This document shows positions 17,019 through 25,695 of a DNA stretch of 64,000 nt, piece by piece; positions within the stretch are counted from its first letter, which is position 1, and the number at the start of each line of letters is the position of its first letter. A model generated the notes under the pieces. That model was not told the origin of the DNA and made no database searches. It was given only the letters and a program-made list of their open reading frames with translations. The position numbers and the translations under genes are program-made. Where the stretch lies: contig NZ_PRLK01000002.1 of NCBI RefSeq assembly GCF_004151455.1, positions 1 through 64,000 on the forward strand, given 5' to 3'. The DNA comes from Candidatus Nanogingivalis gingivitcus. Lineage in GTDB: Bacteria > Patescibacteriota > Saccharimonadia > Saccharimonadales > Saccharimonadaceae.

Positions 17019-17183
17019 TTATTTACCTAGAGCTGAACTATTTGCTTTTATTATATCCTTTTTCGTCATTGGAGCAGGGGTTTTTAGAGCAAAATAAGCC
17101 GCCAAAGCACAAATAAGCCCACAACCACCAATTAAAATTATTGCCATTTTAATATATTTTTTTAATTTATTGTTATTTTTCAT
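17019..17183 (-). CDS. Small membrane protein (54 aa)
   Basis: A minus-strand ORF with ATG at 17183 preceded by GGACGGGAAG. The product begins MKNNNKLKKYIK, then a hydrophobic span AIILIGGCGLICALAAYFAL, then a short polar tail ending SSALGK. It is a single-helix membrane protein; GGC in the helix resembles a weak lipobox, so a lipoprotein is a lesser possibility. It lies 81 nt downstream of murC on the same strand, perhaps co-transcribed. No family is recognised. Confidence 0.6.
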   Translation of the reverse strand: MKNNNKLKKYIKMAIILIGGCGLICALAAYFALKTPAPMTKKDIIKANSSALGK

Positions 17184-17264
17184 AGACTTCCCGTCCTTTT
17201 TTATTTCATTTTATTAAAACTAATAATAAGTATAAGCTATTTAAATACCTAAAGTCAAATAATA

Positions 17265-18551
17265 TTATTTACTAAATTCACTACGGACCAAACCGTCTAA
17301 ACTGCCAGCGCTCATTACTAGAACTAAATAATTATTCTTTTGATATTCTTTTATAGTATCTATTAAAGGACTATCTAATTGACTAAAAATAGCTTTATCT
17401 TTAATGTTTTTAGCTAGAAATTGAGGGGTTAATATTTCAAGACTAGGATCTTCTCGACTAAGATAAGTCGGAAGCCAAATAACTTTATTAGCAAATTTAA
17501 ATACATCTTCAGTGTATTCATTTTGAACTTCAACTTGCCTTACATTTTGATGAGGCTGATAAATTAATACTACGCCTTTAAAACCTTCCTTATTGGCTAC
17601 TTCTTGAGCCATCTCTAAGGTAGAGCAAACTTCTACAGGATGATGCCCGTAGTCACTATAAATGCCATTTGCTATTTTTTCAAAGCGACGCACAGTACCT
17701 GGGAAACTATTAATTGCTTTTAAAGTACGTTCATAAAGATTTTCGCCAAAATCATAGCCAATAGAAGCTAAATATTCTAAGGCTTCTAAAACTAAGGTGG
17801 CATTTTTGCGATTATGCGTGCCAGCTAAAATAATATTACTATCTATATCTTTTAGAATAAACTTATTGTGAATATCTTCAAATATCTCACCATGTTCATC
17901 TTGCCAAGATACAGTAAAATCACTCTGCCTAGCAAACTGCACAAAAGCGTCTAGATAGTCCTTTTCTGTTCTATAGATATCTGTATGATCATGATCTATA
18001 GAAGTAATTAAACTTATAGTAGGGGAGAAGTGGAGGAAGTTACGGTCGAATTCATCAGCTTCATATACAAAAAAATCTGATTTAGGGTCAAAATATCCAC
18101 TGTCACCAAAAGTTAATGTTGTCCCTATAGACCAACTTACCGGTACACCCAATTGCTTTAAAACCCATATCATCATACCTGTAGTAGTTGTTTTGCCGTG
18201 TGTACCTGATATGGCTATTAACTTAAGCTTTTTTTGTTCTATAATATAATTTAAAAGCTCATCTCGTTTGGTTATTTTTATACCTAAACTTTTAGCCATT
18301 TTAATTTCGGGATGATCTTTAGGTAGGGCGGCCGTATAAACAAACCAGTCAACGCCATTTTCTATAAACTTAGTTTTTAAGAAAGAGCCATCTTGATTAC
18401 CTATTTCTATGTCGATATTCTTTTTTTTAAGCTTTTCGACCATCATACTATTATTACTATCACTACCAAAGATGGTATAGCCAGCACTTTCAGCAATATC
18501 TGCTAAAGCACCAATTCCAACACCACCAATTCCAGAAAGATAAATATTCAT
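17265..18551 (-). CDS. murC: UDP-N-acetylmuramate-alanine ligase (MurC)
   Basis: Adds L-Ala to UDP-MurNAc in peptidoglycan synthesis. An N-terminal Rossmann motif GIGGVGIGALADIA is followed by the ATP loop SGTHGKTTTT (about 114-123), EADEFDRNFL, DHDHTD and the C-terminal ligase domain YGHHPVEV with YQPHQNVR. The 428 aa is slightly shorter than most MurC. The related Mpl ligase has similar motifs but is longer, so MurC is favoured. TATCAT lies 7 nt before ATG (18564-18559), suggesting a leaderless message. Confidence 0.9.
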   Translation of the reverse strand: MNIYLSGIGGVGIGALADIAESAGYTIFGSDSNNSMMVEKLKKKNIDIEIGNQDGSFLKTKFIENGVDWFVYTAALPKDHPEIKMAKSLGIKITKRDELLNYIIEQKKLKLIAISGTHGKTTTTGMMIWVLKQLGVPVSWSIGTTLTFGDSGYFDPKSDFFVYEADEFDRNFLHFSPTISLITSIDHDHTDIYRTEKDYLDAFVQFARQSDFTVSWQDEHGEIFEDIHNKFILKDIDSNIILAGTHNRKNATLVLEALEYLASIGYDFGENLYERTLKAINSFPGTVRRFEKIANGIYSDYGHHPVEVCSTLEMAQEVANKEGFKGVVLIYQPHQNVRQVEVQNEYTEDVFKFANKVIWLPTYLSREDPSLEILTPQFLAKNIKDKAIFSQLDSPLIDTIKEYQKNNYLVLVMSAGSLDGLVRSEFSK

Positions 18552-18608
18552 AATATATATGATACCATATTTTAAGATTAAAACCCTATTTTAATAGAGT
18601 AAAAAGAG

Positions 18609-18881
18609 TTATTTTTTCTTTGAGCTAGTAGAGGATTTTTTAGATAAAAAGTTGCTTTTTAAAGCACTGCCTAGTGCCCAAATAATAGCATTAGTGATGT
18701 ATATAATTAATGCAATAAATGAAAGATATAACACTTTATAAGCTAGATCATGGTTGAAATAGTTAATAATAGTGCCAATGACAAAAATTATTACAAAAAA
18801 TATAAGATATAGCCTTTGTAGAGATACTCTTTCATTATTAGCAGAAAGGTATTTATTAACATCTTTAATAATTTTATTCAT
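18609..18881 (-). CDS. Small two-helix membrane protein
   Basis: 90 aa, with two transmembrane helices (about 27-41 LIFFVIIFVIGTIIN and 50-71 VLYLSFIALIIYITNAIIWAL) and a Lys/Ser-rich C-terminal tail ending SSKKK. The promoter is clear: TTGACT, 16-nt spacer, TATTAT (18894-18889), then 7 nt to ATG, so it is leaderless. It lies just upstream of murC on the same strand. No family recognised. Confidence 0.7.
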   Translation of the reverse strand: MNKIIKDVNKYLSANNERVSLQRLYLIFFVIIFVIGTIINYFNHDLAYKVLYLSFIALIIYITNAIIWALGSALKSNFLSKKSSTSSKKK

Positions 18882-18934
18882 TATTTATATAATATCATAT
18901 TTATTAATAAAGTCAATAACTAGAGTCTATACTG

Positions 18935-18963
18935 TTGCTTTATTCTTTTTTGTATGGTAGAAT
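18935..18963 (+). promoter_or_regulatory. Promoter of rpmG
   Basis: TTGCTT (18935-18940), 17 nt, TAGAAT (18958-18963). The leader is about 30 nt with AAGAGAG before the ATG at 19000. Confidence 0.65.
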
Positions 18964-18999
18964 AGACAAGAATTGTAAATAATAATTTTAAGAGAGATT

Positions 19000-19206
19000 A
19001 TGGCTAAAAAGAATACTAAACGAAAAATTATCGGTCTTGTAAGTGAAGCTACTGGTCACCGAATTTACTATACTCGCAAAAATACTCAGAATACACCTGA
19101 AAAACTTTCTTTGCGAAAATACAATCCTAAAACTCGTCAACACGAAGTGTTTACTGAAACTAAGAAAAACCTTGGTAGAAACGAAGTAAAACCACGTAAG
19201 GGATAA
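19000..19206 (+). CDS. rpmG: 50S ribosomal protein L33
   Basis: The core (RKIIGLVSEATGHRIYYTRKN...PEKLSLRKYNPKTRQHEVFTETKKNL) aligns by eye with L33 of E. coli, including TGH, the PEKLxLxKxxP block and RQH. It is the cysteine-free form, lacking the zinc ribbon of the C+ type. It carries about 12 extra basic residues at the C-terminus (GRNEVKPRKG). Monocistronic between its own promoter and terminator. Confidence 0.88.
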   Translation: MAKKNTKRKIIGLVSEATGHRIYYTRKNTQNTPEKLSLRKYNPKTRQHEVFTETKKNLGRNEVKPRKG

Positions 19207-19219
19207 TATATAAGACAAT

Positions 19220-19253
19220 AAACCCCCTATCTATTGATAAGGGGTTTATTTTT
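19220..19253 (+). terminator. rpmG terminator
   Basis: AAACCCC...TATC (19220-19231) pairs with GATA...GGGGTTT (19236-19247) with one mismatch, followed by ATTTTTAA. Confidence 0.8.
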
Positions 19254-19273
19254 AATTTATTAAAGGATAGAAA

Positions 19274-19660
19274 ATGGAAAATAATAAACTTGTAGCCCAT
19301 ACTAAAGGTAGTATTGGATTAGATTTACACGCCAAAACAGATGATATTTTATTACCAAAAGAAACAAAAATTATTAAGAGCAATTTAGATGGTCCACTAG
19401 CTGCAGATTTTAGTATAGCTGGAATAGTAGCTCCAAGATCTTCAATGTCTAAAAGGGGAATACTAACACATACCGGAATTATTGATGCTGACTATTTAGG
19501 GAATGTTGGGATAATATTAACCAACTTAACAGAACAACCTATAGAAATAAAGAAAAATGAAAGAATAGCTCAAATACTATTATTTAAAAAAGAAACTTTT
19601 ATAATTCCGAATTTTATAGATAAAGATAGAACTGGCGGTTTTGGTTCTACTAATAGCTAA
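19274..19660 (+). CDS. dut: dUTP diphosphatase
   Basis: Hydrolyses dUTP to dUMP, keeping uracil out of DNA and supplying dTMP synthesis. Trimeric dUTPase motifs appear in order: SIGLDLHA (I), PRSSMSKRG (II), GIIDADYLGNVG (III), NERIAQILL (IV) and RTGGFGSTN (V, C-terminal Phe). The length of 128 aa is slightly short of the usual 140-150, with a compact N-terminus. AAAGGATAG precedes the ATG. Confidence 0.92.
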   Translation: MENNKLVAHTKGSIGLDLHAKTDDILLPKETKIIKSNLDGPLAADFSIAGIVAPRSSMSKRGILTHTGIIDADYLGNVGIILTNLTEQPIEIKKNERIAQILLFKKETFIIPNFIDKDRTGGFGSTNS

Positions 19661-19669
19661 AAATGCAAT

Positions 19670-19698
19670 TAGCCCTTTAGTTAAAAACTAAGGGGCTA
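19670..19698. terminator. Convergent terminator dut / GH15
   Basis: A 13-bp stem (TAGCCCTTTAGTT with AACTAAGGGGCTA, one G-U) overlaps the stop codon of the minus-strand GH15 gene. It serves dut and probably the GH operon. Confidence 0.65.
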
Positions 19699-21648
19699 TC
19701 TTTCTTCCAAACTTATTAAATCTAGAAGAGCAGAGACATATTCTGCTTGACTCCACGTAAGTGGTGCTACAGATAAATTATTTAAGTTTATTGGGTTTAT
19801 TTGTTCTGCAAATATACCAGTTGAAGATTGCCTATTTTTAACCCATTCAATAATTTCCATTGCCTTTTCTTTATTGCCATTAGAAATATAATATTCAGCT
19901 CTCCATAAGCTAGAGATAATCCATAAATTAGCCTCATAATCGTCAGCAAAACGATAATATATATCATTCTCAAAACGAGGAAGACCTATGTTCTGTTTAG
20001 CGTTAAACCTTTCCTCTAAGGATTTAATAGCTTCTTTTATTCTATTATCATTATTGGGGAAAAGACCAAAAGTAAAAACACCATAAAAGCTAGAAACATC
20101 TATTCTGTCATCTAACTCACCATTATTTCGAATACCTCTAAAAAAGTATTTCTTTTCTCTATTCCATAAAATATTATTAGCCGATTTAGTAATGTTTAAA
20201 CCAACATTTGACCACTTTACACTATCAAAAAATGAGCCATATTCTTCAGCAATTTGACTGGCTAGTACTAAAGATGCATACACTATTGAAGAAGTATATG
20301 TCGTAGATAAAAAATCCATTTCCCATAATTCGTAGTTAGATTTTGGTAAATTATTCTTATCTATAGTAGAACATAGAAAATCTGCCATAGGCTTAATTAG
20401 ATCATTATAAAATTCTGCAAGAAAAAGATCATTTCTGAACTTATTATAGTATTGCACAGCTAAAAATAGAATGCTGGCAGTTTCGTCTAGCTGAATTGGT
20501 AAATTATTAGATTTATCATCTTGTAAATATGGATGCCAGCTTGGGCCTAGCTCTCCATTAGGTAAGTATTTGTGAGCAATATATCCTTGGCTGTTAATTG
20601 AACTTTTACAGAACCTTAAAAACTTTAGAGCTTCTTCTTGATAGCCCATTCTAACAAGAGGCCATAGAGCATATAAAGCATCTCTAGGCCAACAATAAGA
20701 ATAGTCATCTCGTGCATGTCTCAGCATTTCACTATCATTGCTTGCAATAGGTGCACCACTTTTAGCTAAATGAGATTTAACTAAGAGGAGACTATTAATA
20801 AAACCTTTTCGGTATTCTAGAGGTAATTTTTCTGAAATATTTATAGCCGGTCTTAACCATTCATTCCAATATTTTTGTGTATTTGCTATTACTTTCAAAA
20901 AATTATCACCCCTTACTTTAGCTAAAATATTTTTATTGTAGCCGTGATTATCTGACATGGTTATTATATATTGAAGTAGGGCAGAAGAATGTGGCTCTAA
21001 AGCAACATCTATACCAATAACAGAGTCAGTTTGCCCATGCTCTACATTACAGCTAGATAATATCCCGTCTTCAGCATCCATCCATGAGCCTATTTTATTT
21101 TCTATACCGAAAAGACCAACAGTATATTGATCAAAGCTTTTATATATAAGCTTGCCTTTCCCCATAATAACTTGTTCTGCTGTAACTAGAAAATTACGAT
21201 TGCCACGATAATGTAAAATTGCAGATATATCTGGCAAAAATTGAACAGTATCCGCCAAGTGTTTACTTGCATTTATGGAGAAATTTTGATGAAAATAGAA
21301 TTTTAAATCGAGTTTATTTGAAGATAAATTACGAATTTTTACTTGTCGAATAAAAGTATCATACTCACTAGGAACTAAGCTTGTAATGTCTATTTGAATA
21401 TCTAAATCAGGGTGAGTTGCAATAGTTTTAGCAATTAAAGAATTATTTACATATTCCGTTTGCAAAAACCATTCTTGATTTATCCAATACATTTTTTCAT
21501 TAATATAAATCCCTATACGATGGAAGATATCCTCCCCTAGAGTATGGTTATTATAGCCGTTATCTGGAAAATAAAAATCACTAACAAGGCCATGTTCATT
21601 TAGGCCAATATTAACATTTCCGTTACTTAATATTGCACTTTTTGACAT
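19696..21648 (-). CDS. Glycoside hydrolase family 15 (glucoamylase-like)
   Basis: 650 aa with an N-terminal beta-sandwich (SNGNVNIGLNEHGLVSDFYFP, typical of prokaryotic glucoamylases) and a C-terminal (alpha/alpha)6 barrel from about residue 270. Barrel motifs are RDDYSYCWPRDALYAL, YELWEMDF (general-acid Glu) and APLTWSQAEYV (general-base Glu). Likely releases glucose from alpha-1,4-glucan. No signal peptide, so cytoplasmic. It is the last gene of the GT4-GH57-GH15 operon, 1 nt after the GH57 stop. GH15 also includes trehalases and dextran glucosidases, so specificity is inferred. Confidence 0.88.
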   Translation of the reverse strand: MSKSAILSNGNVNIGLNEHGLVSDFYFPDNGYNNHTLGEDIFHRIGIYINEKMYWINQEWFLQTEYVNNSLIAKTIATHPDLDIQIDITSLVPSEYDTFIRQVKIRNLSSNKLDLKFYFHQNFSINASKHLADTVQFLPDISAILHYRGNRNFLVTAEQVIMGKGKLIYKSFDQYTVGLFGIENKIGSWMDAEDGILSSCNVEHGQTDSVIGIDVALEPHSSALLQYIITMSDNHGYNKNILAKVRGDNFLKVIANTQKYWNEWLRPAINISEKLPLEYRKGFINSLLLVKSHLAKSGAPIASNDSEMLRHARDDYSYCWPRDALYALWPLVRMGYQEEALKFLRFCKSSINSQGYIAHKYLPNGELGPSWHPYLQDDKSNNLPIQLDETASILFLAVQYYNKFRNDLFLAEFYNDLIKPMADFLCSTIDKNNLPKSNYELWEMDFLSTTYTSSIVYASLVLASQIAEEYGSFFDSVKWSNVGLNITKSANNILWNREKKYFFRGIRNNGELDDRIDVSSFYGVFTFGLFPNNDNRIKEAIKSLEERFNAKQNIGLPRFENDIYYRFADDYEANLWIISSLWRAEYYISNGNKEKAMEIIEWVKNRQSSTGIFAEQINPINLNNLSVAPLTWSQAEYVSALLDLISLEER

Positions 21649-21649
21649 C

Positions 21650-22948
21650 TTATTTTAGAACCTTTTTATGTAGTTTATTGGCATAAATTCCTATTTTCTT
21701 ACTGATTATTTTAAATTGTTCACTTGGCATTAGTTCTGTAATATTCCGTAAACGATATTTCATATCATTAACTGCATCCATAAAATACAAGAATGCATCA
21801 TATGGGGATTTATAAGGGGAGAAATAGGCATGCACATCACCATCATTCCAAAACTTCGTGCACATATAGTATGGGTGATCGCTAGTAGTTAATCTTCGCC
21901 AGTCTTCTACTATATTACCATCATTACACTTATAGATTTTATCTTTTAGTGAATAAATTGATTTCATAGCCTGTTTCTGCATAGAATTGCCTAGCCATGC
22001 CGATAAGTCGCGTTCGCTATCCGCCCAAGTAACTGTTTGGGGTAATGATATTTGAGAAACAGGTTTGCTAGAATTTGCAGCTTCAGTAACAGTATAGAAA
22101 GTATGATTAGGTGCTTCTAGCCATCTACCAACAAGATCCTCAAAAAAGCTAAAAATACCAGATTCTTCCCATTGGTGCTCGCCGAAAGTCTCATAATCCA
22201 TAAACAAATTTATTAAATTTCCGTGATAGCTAGCAGACTTTAACCAACTAATATATTTATTGGTAGTAAGTGGATACTCTTTCCAGTGAGGGTTAGAAAA
22301 ACGAAAGGCTAAATCATCACTTAATCTATAATTCTTCATAAGTAATCGTATATTATTAGTGCCTTTAGGACGATAAACGAAATTAGGGGAACGCCATTTT
22401 AAGACTTTATCCCATCCCTCAGCTAGAATAGTTTTAAAACCAAAATCATCAGCCCATTTTGCTAAGTCATCATTATAAGCTAATTCAGTGTTGCGAAAAG
22501 CTGTAGTTTCTACACCAAATATTTCTTTAATTTTTTCTTTATGAGCAATAACCTGATTTTTGAATTCATCTTTGTCATAAAAAAAGGCTAAACTGTGATA
22601 ATATGTTTCGCTAACAATTTCAACCTTTCCTGTTTTTACTAGGCGTTTAAAACTATCTAAAACTTCAGGGTAAAATTCTATTGCTTGGTCTATAAATGTA
22701 CCTGTTATAGATATAGATAAGCGAAAATCAGGATATGTAAGTAGTAGCTTTTCTAAAAGTGCATTCATAGGAAGGTAGGATTTGTCGGCTACTTTACGAA
22801 AAATTTCACCATTTGACTGCCTATATATGCCAGCACCTTCTTTAAAATACTTCTTTTCTACATCACCAATAGCAAAAACAGAATAATCATCCCTAATACG
22901 CCATGGTTGATGTACGTGCAAATATAAAACTATCGCTTTTTTATCCAT
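21650..22948 (-). CDS. Glycoside hydrolase family 57 (alpha-amylase/glucanotransferase type)
   Basis: 432 aa opening with VLYLHVHQPWR, the family's first conserved region, followed by ISITGTFIDQ, AFRNTELAYN (nucleophile Glu) and LFMDYETFGEHQW (acid/base Asp). GH57 enzymes include alpha-amylases, 4-alpha-glucanotransferases and branching enzymes; motifs do not separate these here. No signal peptide is visible. It lies 2 nt from the glycosyltransferase and 1 nt from GH15, so the three are one transcription unit. Confidence 0.88.
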   Translation of the reverse strand: MDKKAIVLYLHVHQPWRIRDDYSVFAIGDVEKKYFKEGAGIYRQSNGEIFRKVADKSYLPMNALLEKLLLTYPDFRLSISITGTFIDQAIEFYPEVLDSFKRLVKTGKVEIVSETYYHSLAFFYDKDEFKNQVIAHKEKIKEIFGVETTAFRNTELAYNDDLAKWADDFGFKTILAEGWDKVLKWRSPNFVYRPKGTNNIRLLMKNYRLSDDLAFRFSNPHWKEYPLTTNKYISWLKSASYHGNLINLFMDYETFGEHQWEESGIFSFFEDLVGRWLEAPNHTFYTVTEAANSSKPVSQISLPQTVTWADSERDLSAWLGNSMQKQAMKSIYSLKDKIYKCNDGNIVEDWRRLTTSDHPYYMCTKFWNDGDVHAYFSPYKSPYDAFLYFMDAVNDMKYRLRNITELMPSEQFKIISKKIGIYANKLHKKVLK

Positions 22949-22950
22949 TT

Positions 22951-24159
22951 CTATTTTTTACGACTCTCACTTTGTATACTTAAAAATTCATGCATAATTT
23001 GTTCTGCTATTTTTGACCATGTAATAGTAGTATATTCTTTTTTAACACCTCTTTTTAAATATCTTAATAGAGAAGGAGAGGTTGATACAGCTAAGAGATG
23101 GCTTGCTAATTTATGAGTATCCCAAAAATCATAACGTAAAATATTCTTAAGAACTTCACTAACTCCAGATTGCTTAGATATTATTAAGGCATTATTAAAA
23201 TGTGCAGCTTCTAGAGCTGTTAAGCCAAAAGGCTCATTAACTGAGCTCATCACAAACACGTCAGAGATACTATAAGCGTCTCGCCAGCGTTCTCCTCGCA
23301 AAAAACCAGTAAAGAATACTTTTTCCGAAATACCCAATTCTGCTGTTTTTTCAATTAATTCATTACGCTGTTCTCCGTCTCCTACTAAAATAAGCGCCAT
23401 TTTAGGATTTTTTTGGCTAGCCCTAGCGAATGCCTCTAACAAATATGTAAGACCTTTTTGAACAGTAAAGCGCGTTAAAGTCATAACTACTGTATAACCT
23501 TTAGTTTTAAGGTATTCTATATAGCGAAAAGTTCTATCATCATAGTCATTTATAGTAGCTAAAGATGATGGTTCAATTGCATTATAAACTACCTCTATTT
23601 TGCCTTCATCCACCTTATATTCTTTTAAGATAATATCCTTTGTATTTTTGGATACAGCAAAAACTTTATCGGAATTGGTGATACCTTTATATTCAATATC
23701 ATGAACTTGAGGGTTACCATAGCCACCACCAGAACGATCAAACTCTGTTGCATGAATATGAGATATAAGTGGGGCACCAGTAATATTTTTAGCTATAATA
23801 CCTGCCTCCATAGTTAGCCAGTCGTGGGCATGTATGATATCTGGACGGTTTTTAGGGTCTTCTAGATATTTTTTAATAAATTCAATATAAGATAGCTGAA
23901 CAGAGCGAATATCAGAAGTTAGAGTATGGTGTTTAGAGAAGGTGAAAGAATTATAAGGATTCATGTACGAGCTAAAAGGAAAGTCTGTAGCATTTACTAC
24001 TTTCATAAAATTAATATCGTCATGTTTTTCGCTATAGGGAACTACAAAATCAATATCTGCTCCTGCTTTAGCTAGTGCTTTAGCCATATAAAAACAGGCT
24101 ACACCTAAACCACCACTGTTATGAGGAGGAAGCTCCCACCCGAGCATTAAAATCTTCAT
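22951..24159 (-). CDS. GT4-family glycosyltransferase, glycogen/alpha-glucan synthase-like
   Basis: A GT-B fold enzyme. The N-terminus WELPPHNSGGLGVACFYMAKAL has the Gly-rich donor loop of starch/glycogen synthase-like GT4 proteins, then HAHDW, and the C-terminal domain has LTRFTVQKGLTYLLEAF, VGDGEQRNELI and EPFGLTALEAA (the E-x7-E nucleotide-sugar site). Operon context with GH57 and GH15 points to synthesis of an intracellular alpha-glucan. First gene of the operon; AAAGGTG precedes the ATG and TATATAG lies further up. It may use UDP- or ADP-glucose. Confidence 0.85.
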   Translation of the reverse strand: MKILMLGWELPPHNSGGLGVACFYMAKALAKAGADIDFVVPYSEKHDDINFMKVVNATDFPFSSYMNPYNSFTFSKHHTLTSDIRSVQLSYIEFIKKYLEDPKNRPDIIHAHDWLTMEAGIIAKNITGAPLISHIHATEFDRSGGGYGNPQVHDIEYKGITNSDKVFAVSKNTKDIILKEYKVDEGKIEVVYNAIEPSSLATINDYDDRTFRYIEYLKTKGYTVVMTLTRFTVQKGLTYLLEAFARASQKNPKMALILVGDGEQRNELIEKTAELGISEKVFFTGFLRGERWRDAYSISDVFVMSSVNEPFGLTALEAAHFNNALIISKQSGVSEVLKNILRYDFWDTHKLASHLLAVSTSPSLLRYLKRGVKKEYTTITWSKIAEQIMHEFLSIQSESRKK

Positions 24160-24226
24160 TAAACACCTTTATTTTTATTATCTATATAGTTTATTTTACA
24201 TTATCCTATTTTTAAACGCAAGCATA

Positions 24227-24919
24227 TTAGATGTTGGGTGAATATTTTTTCATTTCCTCTACGTGTTTTTTATACTCAGGGTCATATTGTTCTACTTCTT
24301 TCCAAAATAGCTGCGAATGATTCATTTGACGAGTATGACAAAGTTCATGAATAATCACATAGTCAATTAGATGATGCGGTAAATTCATTAGAGCTATATT
24401 TAGTGAAATTGTGCCACTTGAAGAACATGAGCCCCAGCGTGTTCTAGTGTGAGATAGTCTTAATTTAGTAAACTCGAAATCATATTTTTCTGCTAAAAAA
24501 GTTATTCTACGTGGCAAGTATGCTTTAGCTTGCTTTCGAAGAATTTTCGATACGGTTTTGCGAATCTCCGATTGAACAAGTGAGTTTTCGAAAGCTAACC
24601 CTTGCGGAATTTGCACTAAAATCTGATTTCCTTCATTTGAAATTTTAATTTCTTCGCCCGAAAATTTTCTCAAAAAAAGCGTATGAGTTTTACCAATCAA
24701 ATCTCCGTCTTGATAAGAATTTTTAGCGTTATGCGTTGCGAGCATTTTTCGAATTTCATCTCGATTACCGTTAACAAGCCGCCGAACAGCGAATTCTGGC
24801 GAATAATAGGGAATTGATGCACGCAAACTTCCATCAACACCGACAGAAAGTTTTACGGAGCGAGCGAGTTTATTTTTTCGAATTTTAATTTCACCAAACT
24901 CTTTATCAACAATAGCCAT
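24227..24919 (-). CDS. YgjP/SprT-like zinc metallopeptidase
   Basis: 230 aa of the DUF45 (YgjP-like) type. The zinc motif HELCHTRQMNHSQLFW (HExxH plus downstream His, about residues 188-203) and the preceding RTRWGSCSSSGTISLNIALM segment are diagnostic. No signal peptide or membrane helix; predicted cytoplasmic metal-dependent hydrolase with unknown substrate. Promoter TTGATA-17-TATAAT (24954-24926) ends 6 nt before the ATG, so leaderless. Confidence 0.88.
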   Translation of the reverse strand: MAIVDKEFGEIKIRKNKLARSVKLSVGVDGSLRASIPYYSPEFAVRRLVNGNRDEIRKMLATHNAKNSYQDGDLIGKTHTLFLRKFSGEEIKISNEGNQILVQIPQGLAFENSLVQSEIRKTVSKILRKQAKAYLPRRITFLAEKYDFEFTKLRLSHTRTRWGSCSSSGTISLNIALMNLPHHLIDYVIIHELCHTRQMNHSQLFWKEVEQYDPEYKKHVEEMKKYSPNI

Positions 24920-24925
24920 AAAAAT

Positions 24926-24954
24926 ATTATAGTACTTTTAAAAAGAGTTATCAA
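24926..24954 (-). promoter_or_regulatory. Leaderless-type promoter of the YgjP-like gene
   Basis: Minus strand: TTGATA (24954-24949), 17-nt spacer, TATAAT (24931-24926), 6 nt, ATG. The -35 overlaps the stop codon of the preceding membrane-protein gene. Confidence 0.8.
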
Positions 24955-25361
24955 AATCTATTGCTACGTTTCAACATTTCTAATTCCTGGAGTTTTAGTC
25001 GAATATCTTTAAGCTTAGCAAAAATAATAAACGATAAATTATAAATTATCACATACGCAAAAGGCGTGGCAATAAGACCACCGAGCCATGTACCACCCAT
25101 AGCAAAATTTATAGAATTTAATGAAATAAAAACAGTTGCAATCGATATGAATAAGAATATTCCTGCAAAAATATTCAAAGCACGCCGATGACTTTTAATC
25201 TTATTTTGTAAAATTTCAGGATTTTCAAGACTCTTAACCCTAAAATATTCAAAAATAGTAATAAGAAATCCTCCCAACACAAAAGTTGCTAACAATACCG
25301 TAAACATAAACACTGGAGAAAAAATAAGGCTGTAAAAAATAATAAAAAAATTAATATCCAT
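24951..25361 (-). CDS. Small multi-helix membrane protein
   Basis: 136 aa with about four hydrophobic helices (FFIIFYSLIFSPVFMFTVLLATFVLGGFLI, LNIFAGIFLFISIATVFISL, LGGLIATPFAYVIIYNLSFIIFA) and a basic, helical C-terminus. The frame is open to 25556, but that extra part is the translated tRNA-Trp gene and not protein. I start at the ATG at 25361, with TATAAT (25376-25371) 9 nt upstream. It ends in UGA followed directly by UAA, one of only two UGA stops in the window. Function unknown. Confidence 0.65.
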   Translation of the reverse strand: MDINFFIIFYSLIFSPVFMFTVLLATFVLGGFLITIFEYFRVKSLENPEILQNKIKSHRRALNIFAGIFLFISIATVFISLNSINFAMGGTWLGGLIATPFAYVIIYNLSFIIFAKLKDIRLKLQELEMLKRSNRF

Positions 25362-25440
25362 AACATAACCATTATACACTAGAATGAAGAAAACAAGTGT
25401 AAAATAAAAACCGCCAAGCCTGCGGAAAATAAATACATTT

Positions 25441-25516
25441 TGGCACGGGCAGAGAGACTCGAACTCCCGACACCAGGTTTTGGAGACCTGTGCTCTACCA
25501 ACTGAGCTATGCCCGT
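25441..25516 (-). tRNA. tRNA-Trp (CCA anticodon)
   Basis: A complete cloverleaf on the minus strand: acceptor ACGGGCA/TGCCCGT, anticodon stem CAGGT/ACCTG with loop CTCCAAA (anticodon CCA), T-loop TTCGAGT, encoded CCA end. A CCA anticodon reads only UGG, consistent with UGA not being read as Trp. Confidence 0.97.
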
Positions 25517-25576
25517 ATATGTAGTGTATTATAACATTAATTATAAACAAAAACAATAAGTTATTAGCTTAAGCTA

Positions 25577-25605
25577 TTGACAAAATAGCTTAATTATGCT
25601 AGAAT
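25577..25605 (+). promoter_or_regulatory. Strong promoter of the 25696 hypothetical gene
   Basis: TTGACA (25577-25582, exact consensus), 17 nt, TAGAAT (25600-25605). Confidence 0.8.
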
Positions 25606-25616
25606 ATTAACAAGTT

Positions 25617-25666
25617 GAAGTTCAATAAGAGTTGAGCTTCGGCTCGAAACTTTAAAGTTGAACTTC
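25617..25666 (+). promoter_or_regulatory. Structured 5' leader with UUCG hairpin
   Basis: GAAGTTCAA (25617-25625) pairs with TTGAACTTC (25658-25666), enclosing AGTT/AACT and a GAGC-TTCG-GCTC hairpin (25634-25645). It lies between promoter and ribosome site of the next gene. AAGTTCAACTT just after that gene's stop is also complementary to the 3' arm. Confidence 0.65.
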
Positions 25667-25695
25667 TTCAAATATATATTTTGGAGGGCCTAAAA

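Noticed and set aside
25362..25556. N-terminal extension of the 24951 membrane protein
   Set aside because: This part of the frame is the tRNA-Trp gene read as protein (YGHSSVGRAQ... is the usual artefact). The promoter and ATG at 25361 give the true start.
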